Positions 46,950-58,351 of a stretch of DNA of 64,000 bases are shown here, piece by piece. Within the stretch, counting starts at the first letter, position 1, and every line of letters begins with the position of its first letter. Source of the DNA: Gordionus sp. m RMFG-2023 (lineage: Eukaryota; Nematomorpha; Gordioida; Chordodea; Parachordodidae); assembly GCF_954871325.1 (NCBI RefSeq), contig NC_088775.1, positions 50,569,561 through 50,633,560 of the forward strand. The letters run 5' to 3'. The notes beneath the pieces were generated by a model. That model was not told the origin of the DNA. It searched no databases and saw nothing but the letters and a program-made list of their open reading frames with translations. The position numbers and the translations under genes were made by a program.

Positions 46950-47550
46950 AATTAAACCTAGAGGATTGTTAGACCAAATATTCGAACGGGGGAACAAAAA
47001 GGAGGAGAAGTTAGAATACTACACTCAAAAATTCGAGATAAATGAAAAAGTGTGATCGCGCATTTACAATATTAAAGAAAAAATGAGAAAAGGCCATTAT
47101 TAAAAGCATACTCGGATGCTTAACTTATTTTTATGTTTCTACTCAATCAGTAGTTAATATTATACTTTGCTAATTAATGGGGTTATAGGTTTCGGAAAAA
47201 AGAATTAATGGGTTAACCTTATTATATATATTTTTGTTTACTTCCACACAATGTCTTCCGATCTTTATTTTATTCAACAAATGTCAATTAAAATTCCACA
47301 CAAAAAAAAAATAATTAAAATCGCACAAAAATTATGATTAATTTCTTTTCTTTTTCCTCTTTTTATACTATTTCTCCCTTCTGAATAAATAAAGATTTAT
47401 TAATAATCTTTCCTAATAAAAAATATTAATTTTTTATGATAATAATGACTTTATAAATTGTCAAAAATTCGACAATTTAATTTTTTACGATAATGATGAC
47501 TTGCTAAATTTGACAATAAAATAAAAGTTATATTACGCAAATTTCAAGAC
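46950..47550. other. Stretch after gypsy fossil 1 with a stray piggyBac-type end
   Basis: AATTAATGGGTTAACC at 47203-47217 equals the piggyBac right terminus with its TTAA (47213-47216). No partner end or transposase accompanies it. The remainder is AT-rich. Confidence 0.35.
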
Positions 47551-48200
47551 AGTTGATAACCCGTCAGGAATGACGGGAATAATAAAATCTTGAACTATTA
47601 TATAAAAAAATTTTTAAAATACATTTTTTTATATAAAATAAATGACAAATTTTAGTGATTATTTATTCATTTTATTAAATTTAGCGTAAAATATATGAAA
47701 TTATAATCAAAAATATAGGGTAGATTTTGATAAATTGGTATTGTATGTCATTTCCAGAGTTCAGATATTGTTGTTGAGATAAAAACTGGCATATTTTGGG
47801 GTGGTAATATGAGATAAATGTTTATTTTACAATTGGCTAAATATAATTTAAATTTATTTGTCAAATCTAAATTGTATAAGTGCTTAGGATTAGTGAGGGA
47901 GGTTAATTTTCTGGCATTGAAAGATATTGATAAATAGGTATTTTATACTATTTGCAGAGCTCCCATATTGTGGCTGAGATAATTTTTTTTTACTGCTATT
48001 TTGGGGTGGTAAATAATTTAAATTTATTTGTTAAATCTAAATTGTAATATAAAAATAATTTTATAAAAATTAATAAATTTTACTTTGATTGAATATAAAT
48101 ACTTATGCTAAAATTAATATGAGATAAATGTTTATTTTTCAATTGGCTACATATAATTTAATTTGCTATTTTAAATTTAATAATATTCTTTCTTACCATA
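47551..48200 (-). mobile_element. Helitron-type 3' end with tandemly repeated body
   Basis: The minus strand carries CCCGTCATTCCTGACGGG and TTATCAACTG, matching the hairpin and tail at 17036-17075 except in the last bases. To the right, 47730-47925 and 47925-48060 are two diverged copies of one unit (TTGATAAAT..GGTATT, ATTTTGGGGTGGTAA, TTAAATTTATTTGT, AATCTAAATTGTA). Minisatellite-like bodies are common in non-autonomous Helitrons. No Rep/helicase gene. Confidence 0.45.
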
Positions 48201-48318
48201 ATTTGAGGTGAGGTTACTATTCTTTTTAATATAACACAATAAGATCTAAATTATATAAATTAATTGAAAAAAAATGTTAATAGCAAAATAATAACATATA
48301 TAAGAAAGATTTACAAAA

Positions 48319-48390
48319 TTTAATATGGGTGGAAGAACGTTTGCCTTTTAAACGTTAAGTCATAGGTTCGAATCCCGTGATGTACAAAAA
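48319..48390 (+). repeat. tRNA-Lys-like degenerate sequence
   Basis: GAACGTTTGCCTTTTAAACG followed by CATAGGTTCGAATCCCGTG resembles the anticodon and T-arm halves of a tRNA-Lys(TTT). The acceptor ends do not pair and the anticodon stem only closes out of register. I therefore call it a tRNA-derived relic and not a gene. Confidence 0.45.
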
Positions 48391-48440
48391 ATTTTCTTAA
48401 AATTTAACATTAGAGATATATAGTCTTCATCGATTTATTT

Positions 48441-48525
48441 AACATTAAGATGATAGGAAAGTTGATAGAAAAAATAAAAATTAACATTAAGATGATAGGA
48501 AAGTTGATAGGAAAAATAAAAATTA
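48441..48525 (+). repeat. Tandem duplication, 42-bp unit x 2
   Basis: AACATTAAGATGATAGGAAA starts at 48441 and again at 48483. The units differ at about one position. Confidence 0.85.
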
Positions 48526-48701
48526 ATATAAGATTATACGAAAACGTTCATTTCTTAATTACGGTGATTATATATATAGAAGATACATACAAATACAATA
48601 GTTATATATTTCAAAGCTAATAATATATGGGTAAAATTATTTTTGTCTAAACTTTAGGTACACATTTCTTATTTAGACACGTGCTCAAGAAACGAAATAT
48701 T

Positions 48702-49008
48702 TTTAAAAGTATTGGTAATATAGATTGTAGAATGAATATTCGCTTCAAATCAAATTTTTATTCACTTTATTAATTGATAAAAAACATTAAAAATTGAAAA
48801 CTCCAATAATTATTAATTTATAAAAGAATCTTTTTTTTAAAAACTTTAATAAATAAAATATATCTCGAAAAATATACATTATAATAATTATCATTTTTTT
48901 TGCATATAATAATAATAATTTCCACCAATCAGATGTATACAATCCATCTGATTGACGTTTAACCAAATTAAATGGGAATACACGCTTTTAATACATAACA
49001 TACTAGGA
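48702..49008 (-). repeat. LTR of Ty3/gypsy fossil 2 (low-coordinate, 3')
   Basis: It begins TTTAAAAGTATTGGTAATAT and ends ACATAACATACTAGGAC in plus-strand reading. Landmarks CAATCAGATGTATACAATCC and TTAAATGGG are shared with the other LTR. Confidence 0.85.
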
Positions 49009-49222
49009 CATGTCACCCCTTTATGGGCCAATGACATTCCTCAAATGAAATATAATATTTAATATATATTTTGAAAAATATTATATTACTAATTATTTTG
49101 CATGATAAGAGAATTTTTTCCATATCATATTCATAGGGAAAAATACTGACATCCAGTTTTCTACTTTTACTCCATATTTATATAATCTTGAGCTTGATTA
49201 CTAGTTGTACCGATAAACTCTA

Positions 49223-49336
49223 GGTGATTGTGGGCTTGATTTGAATAACGATAGTCATCAGGTAATCGTTGGCTTGATTTGAATAACGATAGTCATCATG
49301 TAATCGTTGGCTTGATCTGAATAACGATAGCCCTCC
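49223..49336 (-). repeat. 38-bp tandem repeat x 3
   Basis: Three adjoining units starting at 49223, 49261 and 49299, each with CTTGAT(T/C)TGAATAACGAT. They sit between integrase and the 3' LTR of gypsy fossil 2, roughly 215 bp inside the LTR. Confidence 0.9.
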
Positions 49337-49339
49337 ATA

Positions 49340-50590
49340 ACGTCAATTGAAACAACCAAAATTTTTTTTCTAGAATTGTGGAATTTTTATCTTCTCATTT
49401 ATGTGAATCATATCAGTTCAACCACAAGGTCAAAGTTTAAAGTCTTTTTATTGTTCAACAACAATTTGAAGTTTTTTCTTAAAATTGTGGCAACAACAAA
49501 GTGAACCGTCCGTGAAAACAAAAAAAAACTTTCTTTTTCTTCTTCCAATGGCCATTCATTACAAAAAATTTACATCTTTTACTTTTTCTTTCCTTGAAAA
49601 AAAAACTGATCCGTGTATATTATAATCATAAATGATTACCTCGTTATACCACAATGAGGATACTCGAGTATATAAAACAATCAATAAACTAATAAAATAC
49701 TTTCCTTCGACGGCCTTTATTACCATCTTTCCCGAAAGCATAAATTACCTAAAAACACCCAGTTGTTCGGTACTCAATTAGTTTATTAATTTACGTAATC
49801 CTGTTGTTTTGTACTCCACTAATTTTATCTATTTATATAATTACTTTAATAACCAAAGGCACCCTCAAAGGAGGAACACAAAAAAAGAAAATCGTTTTTC
49901 CAATTTAATAACCTCGAGACTAAATTCTAATCCCGTATAATTATAGGATGTTGAGCTCTCCATCTGGATTATAAAACTTCCTTTATTTTCCAGACTTTTC
50001 AATGTTTCAATTAGGCACCCTTTAATGGTAATATTCCATTACATTAAAATATATCCCGTTAGCACTTAATCATAATTAAGTATACCTCTATCTTTATAAA
50101 CAGTATCCTTATTTAACCATAATACTAAGCGAGTATTGCTATCGGAGTATCCCAAATGGATCAATATTTTCATTACTCATATTTAACATATTATGCTATA
50201 TATTTATCACAATAATCCCTTTATAAGGTACATTATCGATCTAAGATTCTGAAAAAATAAGATAAGACTAATATTTAAGCATACTTCCATATTATCTTTA
50301 CCCCTTCTTACTTTCTCATAGCCTTACATGGTCGTTATGTCTGATCACCGTAATTCCATTTATTAGCAAAATCTCATTTAATTTGTAACAACGGTTTTCT
50401 ACTATACGACCTTTTTCCCATTTCTTCCCTTTGTTATCAAACAAACGGGCTCATATAATTCTTCCAACAGGATATTTTATTCCAATTTCATCAACTGAAG
50501 GTACACTAGCCCTGTCTTTGGATCTTAAGAAATCGGCACTCTAGTCCTTCTTCCCAAAAATAACTCCACCGGCGTAATTCCCTCCCGGTT
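49340..50590. other. 3' non-coding region of Ty3/gypsy fossil 2
   Basis: The stretch between the tandem repeats and the end of integrase. I recognise no domain, and an envelope gene is not evident. The length is larger than most gypsy 3' leaders. Confidence 0.45.
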
Positions 50591-50599
50591 TCTGGAATT

Positions 50600-51381
50600 A
50601 TTATAATATAAATGGGTCATCCAAACATCATTATACTCTTGTTTGGCCTTTTAATCCAATTTTTCACGATAGCTACTATCCTCTCCTGCCCATTGGAACT
50701 GGGATGATACGGTGGAACTAATACATGTTTAATTTCCAACGAATTACAAAAATCTTTGAAATTTTTACTTATAAAGGCCGGACCTCCATCAGACACAATT
50801 GTCTTGGATCCCAAATCTGGCCCACAACCTTTGCAATAATTTGATAACAATCCTAGTGGTTAATCCATGAACTTCTTCATACTCAATCCACTTAGAATAT
50901 GCATCATCAACTAAAATATATAACTTCTGGTTTAAGTCATGGAAATCAACGTGGATATGCTTCCAAGGCTTTTCAGATTTCGGGCAATAACTGCCTATCT
51001 TCTTCCGGGGCATAGCGGCGCAAGAATTACATGGAATAAAACTCCTCGTAATTTATCATAACCCATTCCCGGCCACCATACATTCTCACGAGCTCAAGAT
51101 ATCATTTTATCTCGACCCTGTTGTCCTGCATGCAATAAACGTATAATTTTACCCCTTAATTTCAACGGAATTACGGCTCTATTACCCCGCATCAAACAAT
51201 CATCCACCACGGACAATTCCTTTTCAATCTTTTTATAAACTTTACCATTATTTTTCCACGGTTCTTTTCCCGTCAAAAATAATTTTACTCGACACAATTC
51301 CTTATCTTTTAAGATATTGCTTTTAAGATTCTCCCAATTCGTAGGACCACCCTTCAACATATGTGATAAAGAACAAATCAA
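50600..51381 (-). pseudogene. Integrase region of Ty3/gypsy fossil 2
   Basis: It contains an H2C2-type zinc-binding segment (LLHAGQQGRDKMIS, near 51100) and a DDE core with 'HIHVDFHDL' and 'VSDGGPAFIS', followed by 'HPSSNGQ'. The core motifs fit Ty3/gypsy integrases. Broken. Confidence 0.8.
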
Positions 51382-51399
51382 TGCCTACGGCGATATCTA

Positions 51400-52750
51400 A
51401 TTTCTACATTGAAACTCCCCACCAGTAACAACCAACGTTGCAACCGGGGAGATAACATTAACTCTTTATTATCCTTCTTAAATAAATGAATTAAAGGTTT
51501 ATGATCCGTGTAAACTATAAATCTTTTACCGATCAAATACTCGCACACTTGGTTAACCTAAAAATAACCTATCACAGAATACATAGTTTCAACTTCATGA
51601 AAAATTATAAAAAAAAATAATTGGTCTTCCTAGCCCATCATTATATGTAACAATGCACCTCCAACACCCTTATTGGATGCATCCACGGCTATAATTATTT
51701 CTAAATCATTATTAAAACATACTAAAATAGGTTCTTCACCAATTTTGTTTTTCAAAATTTCAAAAGCATTTGTTGTTCAAATTTCCACTCAAAATGAACC
51801 CCTTTTTTTAATAAATCATACAATGGAGATGCCACTTTTGCAAAATATTCTCCACAAAACGATGATAATAATTTACCATGCCCAAAAAAGATTGTACTTC
51901 AGCTTTATTACTTGGCTGATTCATATTAAATATATTTTAAAAATTTTTATCAAAAGGTTTCACTTCAACCTCGTTAATTTGGCGACCTAAATACACTATT
52001 TCAATTACCCCCAGAACACTTTTTTCTTTGTTAGCCCTCAAGCCCTTATCACGATTTCTCTTGAAAATTTCTTCAAGACGTTTATTATGCTGTTCTGGCG
52101 TCACCCCAGTTATCAGCACATCATCCATATAATAAAATACACCTTCTAGCCCCTGAAAAACAGATGCCATGGTACGTTGGAAAATAGATGCTGACACACT
52201 TAATCCGAACGGTAACCTGCAAAACGCAAATAATCCTTTAGGTATAGTTATCTTTAATAATTTTTGAATTTCCTCTTTAAAGGTAATTGTAAATAAGCTG
52301 ATGAAAAATCAACTTTAGAAAAATATTTTGCACCTCTTAAACTAGCCAAATATCTTCAATTCGGGGCAATGGATATTTAACTTCAACAACCCACCTGTTT
52401 AAAGTTACTCTAAAATCAGCATATAGTCAACTTTCCATCTGCTTTTTTCACGGGAACTAATGGTTAGCCCATTCACTATATTCCACCGGAATAATAATGC
52501 GATCTTTAACCCAACTATCCAATTCGTCTTCAATTTCCTTTTTCCACTCAAAAGAAACTCGCCGACATGCTAAAAAAATGGGTGAAAATCCTTCTTTTAA
52601 TTTCACATCCACTTTATAATCATTAGGACATCCCAAATTGTCTTCAAAAATCATACCATATTTTTCCATTAAAATAGATATATCTTCACACATTCTCTTC
52701 AATTTGATGACTTCTAAATCAACAATTTGATTTTCATTAATCAGTTTCAT
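51400..52750 (-). pseudogene. Reverse transcriptase-RNase H region of Ty3/gypsy fossil 2
   Basis: The RT start, 'LGCPNDYKVDVKLKEG', lies near 52620. The active-site box 'YYMDDVLITG' is near 52120. The RNase H region lies below 51900. The YMDD box with the following 'VTPEQHNKRLEEIF' is typical of Metaviridae. Broken. Confidence 0.85.
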
Positions 52751-53132
52751 TTTTAAAATTATCCAAGTTAACCATTAATTTCTCGGAAATTTCATAAATA
52801 TCAAGATTAATAGGAGGATTCACTTCCTTTTTTATTAAATCTGATATTACTATTTCATTAATTTTATTTTTGACATTATCTGTCATAATCTTGCATTTAG
52901 TATTTTTTAATATATTACTATTCGTTGTAAAAATATTCCAATAGTTGTTAAGGGGAACAATTTTAGTAATCCAATCCCAACCCATAATTGTTTCTACATT
53001 TTTTCCTACCACCCATAAGTCAAGAAAAATTGTTAGATCATTTAAAATCACTCCTAATTTAGTTTTACCCAAAACCAAAATTTCGGACCCATCAAATTGT
53101 TTAACACACATGTTTTCTTTCTCAAGTTTACC

Positions 53133-53468
53133 CTAAGGCCAATATTTATAATAATTTGCTCTAGACATTATTGAAATGCTTGCCCCAGTGTCAAACAACA
53201 TTTCTATATTTTGTCTATCAAATTTTATATTTACACGAGGACATGAACACTGATTAATTTCTCTTTCAATCATTAAAATTTTATTCACTTTAATCAACTG
53301 AAATATATCATTAATATTCATGCCTAAATTCAACTCTGACTTTAATGGCCTCTGAATGTCCATATTTTTTTTATTAAATATATCAGAATTATTTTTAACA
53401 ACACTATATATATTACAAATTTTATTATTAATATAGGATTTTTCAATTTTTATATGATTCCCTTTCAA
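53133..53468 (-). pseudogene. Protease region of Ty3/gypsy fossil 2
   Basis: It contains 'LFDTGASISIMS' near 53170, the aspartic protease signature, between gag and reverse transcriptase. The following 124-codon frame (52737-53111) continues the protease-RT linker. Confidence 0.8.
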
Positions 53469-53477
53469 ATCATATAG

Positions 53478-54093
53478 TCATTGCAATCCACTCAAAGATT
53501 GAACACAATTCATAGCAACATGACCCATTTTCTCACACTTAAAACACATTCGATCATTATCTTTATTATTCACATCTTTTTCCCTTAAATCTGAAATAAT
53601 AAAATCTTTTATATTACGCACCACTGGATTTATCAATACCGGTGGTCTCCTTGGAAAACCATCTTTAAAATTTGCTTCTTTTATCATGCAGTTTTTCTTT
53701 ATATGACCTGTAAAACCACATCGATGACAAGTTATATCATTTTTACTATTAACTTTTACACTCACATTTTCATTGATTTTTCGAATGCGAAAAACAATTT
53801 TTCCCACCCCTTCGGCCACAAATTTCACTAAAATTATGATTTTTATTTCTAATTGTATCTATATCTTTAGAAATATTTTTCAAACTTTCTCTAATTTCTT
53901 TTATATCATCTGTAATTAAACATTCGTTTACATTTCTTTTAACATTGTTAGTAACATCATTATTTTTTACAACCTTAACAAGTTTATCAATCACAATTTC
54001 AGATATTTTCTCTTTAATTTCACTCATAAATGAATTTAAACTATCATTTACCAACAATAGGTACTTCACTAGTATTTGACTTCTAATTCCCAA
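53478..54093 (-). pseudogene. gag region of Ty3/gypsy fossil 2
   Basis: Two CX2CX4HX4C zinc knuckles, CHRCGFTGHIKKNC and CFKCEKMGHVAMNC, lie in the frame 53478-53828. A charged, coiled-coil-like stretch precedes them at 53770-54093. It would package RNA and form the particle in this family. Confidence 0.8.
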
Positions 54094-54683
54094 AGGAATT
54101 ATTTATTTTTTTAATAAAAATCAAATTTAAACTATTTTTCAGATCTTAAGAAAAATCTAAAAATATATCAGATGTCATATGATTCAAATCCACAACATTA
54201 GAATCATCTAACTTATTCCCTTTATTTGTAAAATATTTATTCTTAATTATTTTAATTAAATGTATAATAAAAATCATGAAATATATAAAATGAAAAAAAT
54301 TAAAGCTGTAACCAAACAAATGGTCACATCCAATTTATCAAAACTCGAATTAAATACTTTAACAAAATTATTCTTATACATTTGCATTTTATTAAAATTT
54401 GGATTCCTGTGATTACTAATAAAAAAATAAACCATGTTCTCATTTAATTATTTATGATCAAACTTTTATATCATTAAAAATAGACCACTGCGTTGTGTAC
54501 AAAAAGATATTTAAACAAAAAAATATTTTTTTTAACCTTTTTTATCCGGATTCGAATGACCTTTCAAATTTCTTCTTCGAATAAAAATGATCTTCTTTAG
54601 GAAACTCGTCCTATAAATTTGTTTCTCTTTATTTAAATATTTTTCCCAATTAGAATTTCGATTTTGGTACAAAGTGCACCACT

Positions 54684-55031
54684 TTAAAAGTATTGGTAAT
54701 ATAGATTGTAGAAAGAATATTTAAAAATATTGGAAATATAGATTGTAGAAAGAATATACACTTCAAATCAAATTTTTATTCACTTTATTAATTGATAAAA
54801 AACCTCAGAAATTGAAAACTCCAATAATCTATTAATTTATAAAAGAATCTTTATTTTTTAAAACTTTAAAAAATGAAATATATCTCGAAAAATATACATT
54901 ATAATAATTATCATTTTTTCTTTGCATATAATAATAATAATTTTCCACCAATCAGATGTATACAATCCATCTGATTGACGTTTAACAAAATTAAATGGGT
55001 ATACACGCTTTTAATACATAACATACTAGTA
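54684..55031 (-). repeat. LTR of Ty3/gypsy fossil 2 (high-coordinate, 5')
   Basis: It matches 48702-49008, plus an extra internal repeat of an ATATTGG..ATTGTAGAAAGAAT unit near 54710-54750. Its outer edge is cut by the pogo insertion at the TA at 55030-55031. Next to its inner edge the minus strand reads TGGTGCACTTTGTACC, a candidate primer-binding site beginning with TGG. Confidence 0.8.
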
Positions 55032-57692
55032 GGGGAGACCGGGGTTATATTGTCCATAAAAAATTGAGAGGCTGTGAAAAGGAGGAGAAATAATTTATCA
55101 AAATAATTTTGATGTTATTTTATTCTTTATATAATTATCTACGGTAGAAATTAATATCTAATAAAAAAATATTATATATTTTTTTAAATTTAAATTTAAA
55201 AAAAATGAAAATTTTTGAGTCATGAAAAAGAGACGGGGGATGTATTGTCCTTTTGTGGGGCATGTTTTATACTATCATTTTCTAAGCATTTTATTCATTT
55301 TTTTCATATAAAAATCATAACAAACATATAATATTAACATACAACACATTTATTACATATAAAAAATGGATTAAAATCACAACATGATCCATGTGCCCAT
55401 AAATGACAATCCAATCTTCATTATGGTGGTGAGTTTGATAGTTTTTGTGGCACACTAAACAAAATTCTTTTTTGCCAGCATTCATATTTAAACTTTTTTT
55501 ATTATTGGTTTGATTTTTTTTTCAGATTATTAGCCCTAGATCTGGCTATTTTTTTGTAAGGTGAAGAGGGGAGGGAGAGTCAATAGAACTATACCACTGT
55601 CAGAGCACAGCTCAATGACTTCAATAGATTGGTGAGATTTATGATTATCTAATATACGCAAAACTTTTTTATCTTGACTAGGCTTAGTGTATTTTATAAA
55701 ATGATTTTAAAAATATATTAAATCTTCAGCCAGCATCCACCCAGAATCATTAGACACGCCAATGCATCCTACAGGGCCATCTCTTAAATAATGATCATAA
55801 AATTTTTTCCTGGGATATATAAACATAGGTGGAATAGAATTTCCTAGAGCATTGACAGCAATTGCCAAGGTCATAAGTGTACCACATTCTGATGTAGTAA
55901 TTGCCACAACCTGTTTTTCACCTTTCCTTGCAATAACTTTATTAGGCCGTTGAACTGTTGTTAATCCTATGAAAATATTAAAGATTTGCTATCATTTATA
56001 TTTTAATTAACCAGTTTCATCCATATTATATATATCACATGGTAGAAAGTTATTTTCCCTTGTGACAGTCAAATAATTAAAAAATAAATCAACCATTTTC
56101 ATATTAAAATTGGTAGCCCTGGCTATACTTGTTGTAGCCTCTGGTGTTCTCAAAGAAATGGTTGGATTTCTTTTAATAAATGCTCCAACCCAGTCTTCAC
56201 CAGCTGATTGAGTTATTTCACAAGATTTTGGTACTTGTAAACTATACCTCTTGGCCATTTGATAAGCTAAAACTCTAACCTAAATTTAAACATAAGACAT
56301 TAAATTATTTATATATTAAGGCAATCTAATTAAAATCCTAATTCTTAAATTTTATTCTGAATTTATTTAATAATTAATATAATAAAATATATCATACATA
56401 ATTAAACCTCTAATGTATAGGTAAGAACCAAAATATGTTTTAATGTATGATATAATTTAATGCTAAATCAATGAATAAATCATTTTAAAATTAATATACA
56501 TGGCAGCATCATTTTATTTTAAATATATATCATACACACATAATTAAATCTTTAATATATAGGTAAGATATGATTTAATGCATGATATAATATATATAAT
56601 GCTACATTGAATAAATCATTTTAAAATTAATATTAATACATGGCAGCATCATTTTAAAATTAATATATATACATGGCAGCATCATTTTATTTACATATAT
56701 ATCATACACACTTAAATAAATATCATTCTAATGTATAAGTTAAATTCTTACTTTAAAGTATTTTAAAATTAATAAAGATGTTTCATTAACATATAATGTA
56801 AATAATTTAAAAAATTTTTCTCAAGTTTATTATTATTTAACTAAAGAAATACCATGGCATAAATTTAAAGATTATAAAAAAAATCATTTTACAGAGATAT
56901 ATGATATAACAAAGGATTAAAATACTTGATTAGGGCATAATCCTGAAAATAATCTTGATCCTTTAATTAAATAATCTGTTAATTTAGCTTCTTGAATAGG
57001 AGAAAATACTGATCTGTAAAGATATCGCTCTTGAAAATCTTCATTTCTTTTGAACAATTTATTATACCTCTTAATGCTTAGTTTCTTAAATATATACTAA
57101 TTTAAATATATAAATATACCTCCCATAACTTAAATTCGTATTCATGGTTATAACTGTCAAAGGTATCTTATATTTCAGCATTTGAAGAATACTTGCCTTT
57201 TGATTATCATTATTTTCTTTGTTAGTTTTTCTAATATATGTTCGAACCATTTTACAAAATCAGAACCAATATTTTAATGAATGTATGTAAAAGGAAAAGA
57301 CGCACCCCGCTAATACCTTCCCCAGGTCCACAGGATCATTTAAAAATTAAATTTAGAATATTAAAATAACATAATGATTGTCAATATTTTTATATATGAT
57401 AATATGGAGATTTTTTTATCATTTAGAATTTATATTAAGTCTGAACAACTTTTATAAAAAAAGTTATTCGTGAAAATGTAAAATTTAAAAAAGTTACTTT
57501 GGGTATGTTGAAACTTAAATTTGCATTTAAAATTTTTCATGAGCAATTTTGTCCGAAACAATTTTGGATCTACTTAAGCACCTTTATTATAATACATATT
57601 GGGCTTAAATTACAAATCTTAAACTTTATTAATTTTTAAATTATTTGAGAAGGAAATACCTACCCCGGGAACACACTATCCCCGGTCTCCCC
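55032..57692 (-). mobile_element. pogo/Tigger-like DNA transposon
   Basis: The inverted ends are GGGGAGACCGGGG (55032-55044) and CCCCGGTCTCCCC (57680-57692). The next bases also partly match (TTATATTGTCC against ATAGTGTGTTCC). TA lies directly outside both, as expected for the Tc1/mariner superfamily. The 2.66 kb interior encodes a DDE_1 transposase of the pogo/Tigger/jerky class on the minus strand, with introns. It is inserted near the outer edge of the 5' LTR of gypsy fossil 2. Confidence 0.85.
55200..57250 (-). pseudogene. pogo/Tigger-like transposase with C-terminal Cys/His finger
   Basis: The start 'MVRTYIRKTNKE' lies at 57250 and exon 1 ends near 57123 at a GT. An HTH-like segment near 57030-56900 reads 'EAKLTDYLIKGSRLFSGLCP'. 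After an AT-rich intron, 'RVLAYQMAKRYSLQVP' leads into a CENP-B-type segment ('GEDWVGAFIKRNP') and 'YNMDETG', the first catalytic Asp. A short intron (about 55974-56014) follows, then 'TTVQRPNKVIARKGEKQV'. 'ILDNHKSHQ' near 55640 is the second catalytic block. The third acidic residue is not clear. At 55480-55350 'CLVCHKNY' and, after a frameshift, 'HLWAHGSCCDFNPFFICNKC' form a PHD-like Cys/His finger. Stops and frameshifts in the last third make it non-functional as read. Confidence 0.75.
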
Positions 57693-57750
57693 TACAATAT
57701 TTACTTATTAAATTTCTAATTTTCAATATAAAATATTTTAATGCTTATAC

Positions 57751-58061
57751 TAGAGATCTAAAGTAGGCCCAGCTCATTCAGGCCGGGGTGGGTCGGGCTT
57801 TAGAAAATTTTTAAAATATATCTAAATTTATCAATTTTATGTTGAATTTTTTATGTAAAATAAAAATATGTGATTTTATTTATAGAAAGTAGACGCCAAA
57901 TATCGTTTATTTTGAGTAATTATAAAAATTAATTTCTATATTTAAATAAATTTGGGGTGGGCCGGCAAAATTTTTTTAAAAAGATTTCGGGCCGGGCAGG
58001 GCAAAACTTTATAAATAAATTTGGGCCGGGCTTGAAAAATTAGACCCGATGCAGATCACTA
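57751..58061. repeat. hAT MITE, 311 bp, exact target duplication
   Basis: The left end TAGAGATCTAAAGTAGGCCC and right end, minus strand TAGTGATCTGCATCGGGTC, are imperfect inverted copies. GCTTATAC lies directly outside both (57743-57750 and 58062-58069), a perfect 8-bp duplication. GGGCCGGGC motifs recur inside. No coding. It was probably moved by the transposase of the TAGAGATCTGC hAT lineage. Confidence 0.85.
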
Positions 58062-58069
58062 GCTTATAC

Positions 58070-58346
58070 AGGCATTGTTAAAAAATTATTATTATATTGC
58101 TTATTTCAAATTGATTATAATAAAAAACCATAATATTATTCTTCAAGTAAAACAAATTTAAAAACATTCCTTTAACGCTTTTTTTCTATAAGTATTTTTC
58201 GTAACTGTTGGGGGGGGGGGTTGATGTATAAACCTATTTTTAGCTATAATCTTGTTTATAATTTTTTTGAAATATTTCTGACAAGTTCAACGCCTTTCAC
58301 TCGGGAAGGACAATCCAAACAGCTATTTTTCTGGAATTAGTAAAAA
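58070..58346. other. AT-rich spacer with poly-G tract
   Basis: Contains a run of 10 G near 58211; nothing else recognised. Confidence 0.5.
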
Positions 58347-58351
58347 GTATC

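Larger units (their letters stand above)
41530..46950 (+). mobile_element. Ty3/gypsy fossil 1, split by piggyBac copy 2
   Basis: A broken Ty3/gypsy retrotransposon on the plus strand. Order: gag (41536-42200), a zinc knuckle (CYKCNKICHIARVC, near 42268) and a protease-like motif (near 42405). The piggyBac element follows, then reverse transcriptase start, RNase H (45631-46063), and integrase with its zinc-binding and core parts (46385-46940). This gag-PR-RT-RH-IN order identifies the family. LTRs were not found, so the limits are approximate. It carries many breaks and is probably old. Confidence 0.8.
48702..57695 (-). mobile_element. Ty3/gypsy fossil 2, with both LTRs and nested pogo element
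   Basis: A Ty3/gypsy element on the minus strand, about 6.3 kb without its insert. The LTRs are 48702-49008 (3') and from 54684 into the pogo insertion (5'), with the last bases at 57695 beyond the insert. AATATT lies outside both limits (48696-48701 and 57696-57701), a tentative target duplication. Parts on the minus strand: gag with two zinc knuckles, protease, reverse transcriptase, RNase H, integrase, then a long 3' region with tandem repeats. The coding part is broken roughly half a dozen times. The LTRs are about 95% alike by eye, so it is younger than gypsy fossil 1. Confidence 0.85.

Noticed and set aside
47203-47217. Third piggyBac element
   Set aside because: Only one terminus-like sequence is present; no opposite end or transposase was found.
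48319-48390. Functional tRNA-Lys gene
   Set aside because: Acceptor strands do not pair and the anticodon arm closes only out of register.
49223-49336. CRISPR-like array
   Set aside because: Units adjoin without spacers, and the setting is the 3' region of a eukaryotic retrotransposon.
49340-50590. Envelope gene in gypsy fossil 2
   Set aside because: No open frame, signal peptide or transmembrane pattern is apparent on the minus strand.
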